Assembly (NCBI GenBank): GCA_029972135.1
Contig: CP124755.1
Coordinates: 868,001-932,000 of the forward strand
Source: Candidatus Thiocaldithrix dubininis
GTDB taxonomy: Bacteria; Pseudomonadota; Gammaproteobacteria; Thiotrichales; Thiotrichaceae
Direction of reading: 5' to 3'
DNA length: 64,000 bases
In this document: positions 59,029-64,000 of the stretch, piece by piece
Numbering within the stretch: position 1 is the stretch's first letter
How the letters are laid out: each line of letters opens with the position of its first letter
Translations under genes and position numbers: made by a program
The notes under the pieces: generated by a model
Told to the model about the DNA's origin: nothing
Seen by the model: the letters and a program-made list of their open reading frames with translations, nothing else
Databases searched by the model: none

Positions 59029-60357
59029 TTAATGATCATGATGATGCTCATGCCCAGCATCTAAGCTCCATTGGTATTGCAGCATCGCTTGGTTGAACTT
59101 TTTCTTTACGCTATCGTCTTTGCCATCGTTATTAATATCTTCCCCGACATTGACGTGACTACGGGCTAACTCTAAGCGAACCTGATGTTGTTTTTTCGGT
59201 TGCCAAGTGACGGCGAGCGTATTGCGCTTCATATCGTCAAAATAACTGGTTTGAGTAGGGAAGGGTGGTGCACTTGGACGACGCGCCTCATGCGTTGCCC
59301 CGACGCGTTCATGCCGTAAACCAAGCTGCCATTTGGGTGCTACCTTATAAGTGCCTTGCACCGTATAACCATCCACATATAGATCACGCGGTTGATTCAC
59401 CAGCCAAGGTTTGGTTTCGTGAAAGCGTAGGTGTAAATCTTTATTCTGACGTAGGTATTCCGCTTTTAGGTTAAAATCACCCACGCCTGCTGCTTTACCA
59501 GATTCATAATTATAATCGGTATGGATACCCCACATGTTGGCTTTACCTTCTAAGCCATGATCCGCATCATTAATACCGGGATGAAAATGATGCAATTCTT
59601 GATGTTGGCGTGAATGTAAGTAGGAAACACCGCCCGCCACGCTATGTTTATCATTAATCGCTTGCTTAGCCTTGAGGTAAACATGTCCTACTTGGGGAAA
59701 TTTAGGTTGCTCGGCAAACTGAACGTCGAACGTCTTTTTGCTGGTAGAGACATAATTTTTAACACTGGCTTGTTCACCTGCAATACCCTTATTACCACCT
59801 TCTAACAGTTCTATGCCTGTTTGTAATTGTGTTTTGCCGACTGTGGGTCGCCATTCGGCTTGCAACCCTTTATTAATCAAGCCACCGTCTAATAACATTT
59901 GGGTAGGTAAGTTCTGTTGGACGAAATCCCATTCATGGGGATGTTGATTATGTTGGCCAAAGTTACTTAAAAATTTACCCGCTTTTAATTGAGTTTGCGC
60001 ATTAGGGCGATAACGTACCCAAGCTTCTTCAATTTCAGCTTCTGCTTCTTCAGGTATGACCACGGCTTTAACGCGCCCATCTAATTTTTCAGAGACCTCA
60101 ACTTTTGCCCCCGCCTCAATACTGCGAATATGCGCGCCCTTTTCTAAACCACCATGCGAATGCCCCGCATGTTTACCCGCCTCATCATCTGTATGTACAT
60201 TATAAATGCCCAACGCTTCTTGCAGGTATTCGCTACCTTTGCCATTTACGGAATCCCCATAAAGCACCGAATCCACATAAATCATGGGTTCGATTTCAAT
60301 AGCATGCGCGGCAGGAATGATAATAACGAAGGGTAGACTGTAGTAAAGTTTATTCAT
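59029..60357 (-). CDS. Histidine-rich outer-membrane beta-barrel protein, possibly metal-related
   Basis: This 442-residue protein has a signal peptide (LPFVIIIPAAHA) and alternating beta-strand patterns typical of porins (AGKFLSNFGQHNQHPHEWDF, LGLRHERVGATHEARRPSAP). Histidine-rich stretches occur at AGKHAGHSHGG, HSRQHQELHHFHPG and the C-terminal GHEHHHDH, which suggest binding of zinc, nickel or copper. A DINNDGKDDS loop resembles a calcium site. The C-terminus lacks the usual terminal phenylalanine. I cannot assign a precise family. It leads a three-gene minus-strand group with a small periplasmic protein and a haem lipoprotein. Confidence 0.68.
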   Translation of the reverse strand: MNKLYYSLPFVIIIPAAHAIEIEPMIYVDSVLYGDSVNGKGSEYLQEALGIYNVHTDDEAGKHAGHSHGGLEKGAHIRSIEAGAKVEVSEKLDGRVKAVVIPEEAEAEIEEAWVRYRPNAQTQLKAGKFLSNFGQHNQHPHEWDFVQQNLPTQMLLDGGLINKGLQAEWRPTVGKTQLQTGIELLEGGNKGIAGEQASVKNYVSTSKKTFDVQFAEQPKFPQVGHVYLKAKQAINDKHSVAGGVSYLHSRQHQELHHFHPGINDADHGLEGKANMWGIHTDYNYESGKAAGVGDFNLKAEYLRQNKDLHLRFHETKPWLVNQPRDLYVDGYTVQGTYKVAPKWQLGLRHERVGATHEARRPSAPPFPTQTSYFDDMKRNTLAVTWQPKKQHQVRLELARSHVNVGEDINNDGKDDSVKKKFNQAMLQYQWSLDAGHEHHHDH

Positions 60358-60438
60358 AGCATTCTTCTATAATTTGCAACAAAGTTGCAGATTATAGGTA
60401 TTTGTAAGGGCATCATCTATGTTTCTTTTTAGAAAGTT

Positions 60439-60732
60439 TTATAGCGCTAATGGCTTTAAGACTTTTTGCTCGAAAATATAGCTGCCAAAGGGAAGAAACG
60501 CAGCCAATAAACCCATTGCCCATTGCTTATTCGCTAATTTTTGAATAGTGAGATAATAACTTAAGGCGGCTACATAAATTAAAAAGGCTGCTCCATGAAT
60601 AGGCCCCATAATCTGTACAGCTTCCGGATAACCTAATAAACGTTTTAACGGGACGGCAATCAATACTAATAAGATTAAGGTTGTGCCTTCGAGGATTGCG
60701 ATTTTGCGTAACATAGGGCTATTTAAACTCAT
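60439..60732 (-). CDS. DUF3817 family small membrane protein
   Basis: This protein of about 97 residues has three transmembrane segments. It contains RKIAILEGTTLILLVLIAVP and GPIHGAAFLIYVAALSYYL, the signature of the DUF3817 family (the GPxHGxxFLxYV pattern), followed by LLAAFLPFGSYIFEQKVLKP. Function is unknown. ATG 60732 immediately follows a T-run of the hairpin structure described separately, and no normal SD is present. ATG 60714, which begins MLRKIAILEG, is an alternative start. Confidence 0.8.
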   Translation of the reverse strand: MSLNSPMLRKIAILEGTTLILLVLIAVPLKRLLGYPEAVQIMGPIHGAAFLIYVAALSYYLTIQKLANKQWAMGLLAAFLPFGSYIFEQKVLKPLAL

Positions 60733-60830
60733 AAAAGAAAAACCCGTGATCGGGAGGAAGACCACGGGCGTGCTTGGAGGAGCACTTATAAAGGTTAAGC
60801 ACTGAGAATAAGAAACTATGGCTGTTTCTT
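60733..60830 (-). ncRNA. Candidate small RNA or leader: three hairpins with CCTCC loops ending in a T-run
   Basis: Reading the minus strand, AAGAAAC/GTTTCTT (60824-60830 with 60810-60816) forms a first stem. GTGCT/AGCAC (60781-60785 with 60770-60774) forms a second with loop CCTCCA. CCCGTG/CACGGG (60763-60768 with 60743-60748) forms a third with CCTCC in its loop. TTTTTCTTTT then follows directly, ending at the DUF3817 start codon. The last stem plus T-run is an intrinsic terminator. The loop motif is complementary to Shine-Dalgarno sequences. No promoter is obvious, so this is a structural prediction. Confidence 0.45.
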
Positions 60831-60918
60831 ATCGCGCACAGAATCGCCTTTTTCCGACTAATTTACTTTGATATTTTTAAATCATGAGTAAATTTTAACG
60901 TTTTACGCAAATCAGTAC

Positions 60919-62160
60919 TTAGTGGGTTAACACCATTGTGGGGTAGGTTTGAGTCGGTTTTATAGTGGTATCGGCTGGGCTGTCTTTTAGTAACTTCTTG
61001 TTTAAACGTAATAATGCCCAAATCGTTTGAATTTGCAAGATGACTAAAGGCACTAATAATAAGAAGTAAACAACAGAATTTTTGACCACTAAACCATTAT
61101 CAATTAAGCCTTTATGAATGAAGAAAAAGCTCATAACAAAGGTGGCAACTCCCGGACAAATTAAGGCAAATGAGCCGACACTTTTGCCAGAACCGTATAA
61201 ATATTCAGCAAAATAGCCTAAGCGTTGCATCACTTTAAAGCCCAAAATAGCAAACAAGGTTTGTACACTCATGAGCGTGGCAAATAATGCTAAAGCCTTA
61301 ATATCAGCAGTATGTAAGTCAAAATTGTGATGCATACCCATTGTTAAACGATAGAGTGCAATGCCAACCACGGTAATAATGGGGATTACAATCCAAAGTG
61401 AAACGGAGCTTTCACGATCTATGCCATTTTGTAACATGGAACGGAAGCCTAGGATCAATTGAATCAAGGCTAATACTGCCGCACTGGCTAAAAATAGAAT
61501 AGATAACAACATGGCAATGCCAGAGGTTAATTTAACCGTGCTCATGGCGGCGGCGGCTGAAAAGCCAACCCCAATCATGCCTAGGGCAAAAATACTCAGC
61601 ATTTGACTGAGATTATTGTTACGGGCGCAATCAAACCGGGTGGCTACTAAAACGCGTCCCATATAATCGGTTAAAATGCGGAAAGCATAAATGCCCACGA
61701 CAGCAAACGCTAAGATGGATAAGGGGAATAAATATTCCACAACAGTCCATAACTTCGGCACAAATAAAGCGCCTAAGATGAAGCTAACATTGATTGTCAT
61801 TGCATAAGTTAACGGCACGGCCATTAACTGGACTTCGCTATTGGTTTGTTTAAGTTGTTCATATGCAGAGGTTTGCTTAAATTGGCCAAACTCACGAATG
61901 TTCCAAATCAACAAGCGAATGTGCATTAAAGCAAAAATGACAATGCCAGTAAGTGCCACAATAGCCAATATCTTAAGCATCAGCTCATTGCCATTGAATA
62001 CGGCTTGCAAGGTTTCCCATGTCGGAATAGGTGTGGCTTTGTGTGGTGTCATAAACATTAGGTACATAAAGAATGAGACCGAAATCCCACCTGCCCCCAA
62101 AGCTGACAAAAAATACAAAGGCGAGTATTGTGCGCCTTGTATATTTTTTAATCTAAACAT
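60919..62160 (-). CDS. Multi-spanning membrane protein, TsoY-like
   Basis: This 413-residue protein has about ten transmembrane segments. It begins YFLSALGAGGISVSFFMYLM, and the middle contains ATRFDCARNNNLSQM with cysteine 178. These features resemble the family I recall as TsoY, some members of which carry selenocysteine at an equivalent position; here it is an ordinary TGC cysteine codon. The overall layout is related to the tellurite-resistance/dicarboxylate transporter (TDT) fold. The transported substrate is unknown. It is divergent from a Rieske protein gene across 228 bases containing a palindrome. The family name is from memory and should be treated as tentative. Confidence 0.6.
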   Translation of the reverse strand: MFRLKNIQGAQYSPLYFLSALGAGGISVSFFMYLMFMTPHKATPIPTWETLQAVFNGNELMLKILAIVALTGIVIFALMHIRLLIWNIREFGQFKQTSAYEQLKQTNSEVQLMAVPLTYAMTINVSFILGALFVPKLWTVVEYLFPLSILAFAVVGIYAFRILTDYMGRVLVATRFDCARNNNLSQMLSIFALGMIGVGFSAAAAMSTVKLTSGIAMLLSILFLASAAVLALIQLILGFRSMLQNGIDRESSVSLWIVIPIITVVGIALYRLTMGMHHNFDLHTADIKALALFATLMSVQTLFAILGFKVMQRLGYFAEYLYGSGKSVGSFALICPGVATFVMSFFFIHKGLIDNGLVVKNSVVYFLLLVPLVILQIQTIWALLRLNKKLLKDSPADTTIKPTQTYPTMVLTH

Positions 62161-62205
62161 TATTGATTCTCCGAAAAATCTAATTAAAAAAGGCTAGTTG
62201 CTAAA

Positions 62206-62225
62206 ATATTAGATTTTTCTAATAT
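62206..62225. promoter_or_regulatory. AT-rich palindrome upstream of the TsoY-like gene, candidate repressor operator
   Basis: ATATTAG at 62206-62212 and CTAATAT at 62219-62225 form a perfect inverted repeat with a 6-base ATTTTT spacer, centred about 55 bases upstream of the minus-strand start codon. AT-rich palindromes of this type are bound by ArsR-family repressors such as sulfide-responsive BigR. That link is an analogy only. The remaining divergent region 62226-62388 shows no other clear element. Confidence 0.4.
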
Positions 62226-62388
62226 AGATTGTAATTGCGGAATCTCAAGTTAACCTTACCATTGATGCTGTAATACGGCGGTGCTTATCTGGTATTTTAT
62301 GCAACCATTTTGCAGTTTCTCAATGTCAATTGCTTATTAACCTAGTAATTTAATAGGAATTTTAGTGTTATGAGCTGGCAAGTGATAT

Positions 62389-62982
62389 ATGAAACATTTA
62401 AGTAATCAACAACGCCGTCGTTTTTTAGTTGCAGCTACTAGTGTTATTGGCTTAGTCGGTACAGGCGCTGTGTTAACCCCTTTTATTCGTTCTTGGTCGC
62501 CCAGTGCGCGGAGTTTGGCCGCCGGTGCGCCGGTAGAAGTCGATGTGAGTAAAGTAGAAGCAGGGCAATTATTACGAGTGATTTGGCGGGGTAAGCCTGT
62601 ATGGGTAGTCAATCGTACCCAAGAAATGTTGGCAACACTGCCACAAAATAATGCGCAATTGCGTGACCCCGCTTCTGAAGTGACAAGTCAGCAACCCAGT
62701 TATGCGCAAAATGAATACCGTTCACGTAAACCAGAGTATTTAGTACTGGTTGGCATTTGTACCCATTTGGGTTGTTCACCTACGTATCGTCCAGAATTAG
62801 CACCGGCTGATTTAGGGGCAGAATGGCGTGGCGGATGGTATTGTCCTTGTCATGGTTCGCGCTTTGACTTAGCGGGGCGCGTTTATAAAAATGTGCCTGC
62901 TGCTACCAATTTAGAAGTGCCCCCGTATTATTTTAAACAAGATCAATTACTGGTGATCGGCGAAGACGGCACAGCCGCTTAA
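62389..62982 (+). CDS. petA: Rieske [2Fe-2S] protein, PetA-like, without petB/petC
   Basis: This 197-residue protein has a Tat-type signal anchor (NQQRRRFLVAATSVIGLVGT) and a Rieske domain. The cluster ligands are in GICTHLGCSP near residue 125 and WYCPCHGSRFDLAGRVY near 148, and the PPYYF strand follows. This is the form of ubiquinol-cytochrome c reductase iron-sulfur subunits. In complete operons cytochrome b and c1 genes follow. Here the next gene is a convergent SCP2-like one, so this is an orphan copy. It might replace the bc1 subunit or serve another electron pathway. Confidence 0.88.
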   Translation: MKHLSNQQRRRFLVAATSVIGLVGTGAVLTPFIRSWSPSARSLAAGAPVEVDVSKVEAGQLLRVIWRGKPVWVVNRTQEMLATLPQNNAQLRDPASEVTSQQPSYAQNEYRSRKPEYLVLVGICTHLGCSPTYRPELAPADLGAEWRGGWYCPCHGSRFDLAGRVYKNVPAATNLEVPPYYFKQDQLLVIGEDGTAA

Positions 62983-63066
62983 AAACATTAGCAAGTTCAT
63001 GAATGTAGCGATTGGTATTTCTGCAAAAAATCGCTGTAAATTCGGTTTAGTCTTAAACGCAAGGGT

Positions 63067-63085
63067 TGCTTAGCCGAGCTAAGCA
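63067..63085. terminator. Hairpin between convergent petA and SCP2-like genes
   Basis: TGCTTAGC at 63067-63074 pairs perfectly with GCTAAGCA at 63078-63085, separated by three bases. Short flanking AAGGG and CTCTT sequences add weak pairing. T-runs are poor on both strands, but the position between convergent stops at 62982 and 63103 fits a terminator. Confidence 0.45.
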
Positions 63086-63102
63086 CTCTTGTTAATATAC
63101 GA

Positions 63103-63405
63103 TTAATAATTAATCTGATTAACAATTTGCGGCAGATATTGCTTTAAATCGTTAAGATCAATTTTGCTATCACTAATATAAATTTGCTCAGTAGCAATGG
63201 CAGTGTCTAAATCCAATCCCCCCACGCGTAGATTATCTAAAGTCTCGCGGGTTAGGCTTAATTTTGCAATGGGGTGTGTTGGCGCTTTCTTTTGAACTTC
63301 GATCCCTTCTTCTGCCAAATTAATTGTCCATTTTTCTTCAATACTATGCCGATCAACCGTAATATCAACTTCAATTTCTAAGGGTTGGTTAGTAGAATTT
63401 TGCAT
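63103..63405 (-). CDS. SCP2/sterol-carrier-like small protein
   Basis: This 100-residue cytoplasmic protein contains EEKWTINLAEEGIEVQK and AKLSLTRETLDNLRVGGLDL, followed by DTAIATEQIYISDSKIDLND. This is the pattern of SCP2-like domains and of the alkyl-sulfatase C-terminal domain, which bind hydrophobic ligands. No catalytic residues are evident. It is a single gene on the minus strand, 215 bases from the divergent SLAC1-type gene. The ligand and function are unknown. Confidence 0.65.
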   Translation of the reverse strand: MQNSTNQPLEIEVDITVDRHSIEEKWTINLAEEGIEVQKKAPTHPIAKLSLTRETLDNLRVGGLDLDTAIATEQIYISDSKIDLNDLKQYLPQIVNQINY

Positions 63406-63620
63406 GGTGAGTTCCTTTCACATAAAACAAGTTAACGCATCCTAACCTTGAATAAAAATTATATGCAAATAAGCTTAACTGAGCTGGCGTTTCTAAGGCG
63501 CTAATAAGCAATCAATACTTGAGTATTTATGTTTGTTATTTTTCAATGTTAGCGTTGAATGCCTTTCGTATAGTAAAAACTGCCTTAACACACACCTCCT
63601 TTAGCAATAGAGAGAAAAAT

Positions 63621-64000
63621 ATGGAGTCAAATTCAGCAAATAGTCGCTTAGCCTATTTACCCATTGCGTTTTTTGCGATGGTGATGGGCTTAAGCGGTTT
63701 AACCATTGCATGGGAAAAAGCCCAACAAACCTATCAATTGGATTTAGGCATAACGTTGCCTTTATTAAGCATTGCCGCTAGCGTATTTGCCTTGTTATTA
63801 ATCGCTTATTTATTGAAAAGTTTTAAATATTCATCAGCCGTTACACAAGAATGGAAGCATCCGGTCAAACTGAGTTTTTTTCCGACCATTTCTATTAGTT
63901 TGTTATTACTGTCGGTAGCATTTTTAGAGATTAACCATGATGTTGCGAATATTTTATGGTTAGCGGGTGCAACCCTACACTTAATTTTCACCTTAGCGGT
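63621..64000 (+). CDS. SLAC1/TDT-type anion channel or transporter, N-terminal part (runs off the window)
   Basis: ATG 63621 opens a frame that stays open to the last base (126 codons). It reads LAYLPIAFFAMVMGLSGLTI, a typical first helix of the tellurite-resistance/dicarboxylate transporter family. Further helices follow (TLPLLSIAASVFALLLIAYL, SISLLLLSVAFLEI, and ANILWLAGATLHLIFTLAV), with HPVKLSFFPTISI between them. In sulfur oxidisers such proteins export sulfite, or move other anions. AGAGAGAA upstream could serve as SD. The C-terminal part lies beyond 64000. Confidence 0.8.
   Translation, partial: MESNSANSRLAYLPIAFFAMVMGLSGLTIAWEKAQQTYQLDLGITLPLLSIAASVFALLLIAYLLKSFKYSSAVTQEWKHPVKLSFFPTISISLLLLSVAFLEINHDVANILWLAGATLHLIFTLA

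Noticed and set aside
62389-63102. Continuation of a petABC operon after the Rieske gene
   Set aside because: No cytochrome b or c1 sequence follows. The next gene is SCP2-like and convergent.

Overview
The window looks like a chromosomal segment of a gammaproteobacterium, most likely a sulfur-oxidising Thiotrichales relative (Thiothrix/Thiolinea/Beggiatoa type). This is inference. It rests on the pyrG-kdsA-eno-ftsB-ispD core block, the gammaproteobacterial type of the housekeeping proteins, a Rieske protein beside a TsoY-like membrane protein and a SLAC1-type channel, and orphan DUF29 and Uma2 genes. No rRNA, tRNA or CRISPR array was seen.

Positions 1-22578 form one large polysaccharide (capsule, EPS or O-antigen type) locus, almost entirely on the plus strand. 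It makes UDP-glucuronate/galacturonate (ugd, UDP-glucuronate 4-epimerase), UDP-N-acetylgalactosaminuronate (TviB/TviC pair) and UDP-N,N'-diacetylbacillosamine (PglF, PglE, PglD). A PglC-type enzyme primes the lipid carrier. Three or four glycosyltransferases, an acetyltransferase, a methyltransferase, a Wzx flippase and a Wzy polymerase follow the repeat-unit logic. A CpsB-type phosphatase, Wza and Wzc export the polymer and control its length. The locus is a compositional mosaic: 1-1750 and 5622-11910 are AT-rich, while 1760-5620 and 11937-16000 are richer in GC. The first break falls inside an open reading frame that joins the nucleotidyltransferase domain of ManC to the C-terminal half of GDP-L-fucose synthase. 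DUF29 and Uma2 genes interrupt the bacillosamine genes.

Positions 22596-29737 are housekeeping: miaB on the minus strand, a secreted SH3-domain protein, then pyrG-kdsA-eno-ftsB-ispD. At 29734-45498 the minus strand carries a 5254-residue secreted protein built from repeated modules: GEVED, SdrD-B-like, parallel beta-helix, L-type lectin, a possible thioester domain, a cadherin-like domain and C-terminal calcium loops. Its stop codon overlaps that of ispD.

Positions 45721-53916 hold a lipid acyltransferase/acyl-ACP synthetase fusion with a shortened transporter part, a lipoprotein, an rRNA-type methyltransferase, a small PA3496-like protein, a DsbD with a duplicated periplasmic domain, CutA and an H-NS-like protein. 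An IS982-family element (54269-55265, flanked by AGTT) has landed in the start of a membrane-anchored GGDEF-EAL gene. Removing the element and one AGTT copy restores one open reading frame.

The right end (57260-64000) holds fxsA, a minus-strand group encoding a histidine-rich outer-membrane barrel, a small periplasmic protein and a monohaem lipoprotein, a DUF3817 gene preceded by a compact hairpin RNA candidate, a TsoY-like membrane protein divergent from an orphan Rieske protein, an SCP2-like protein, and the start of a SLAC1/TDT channel gene that runs off the window.
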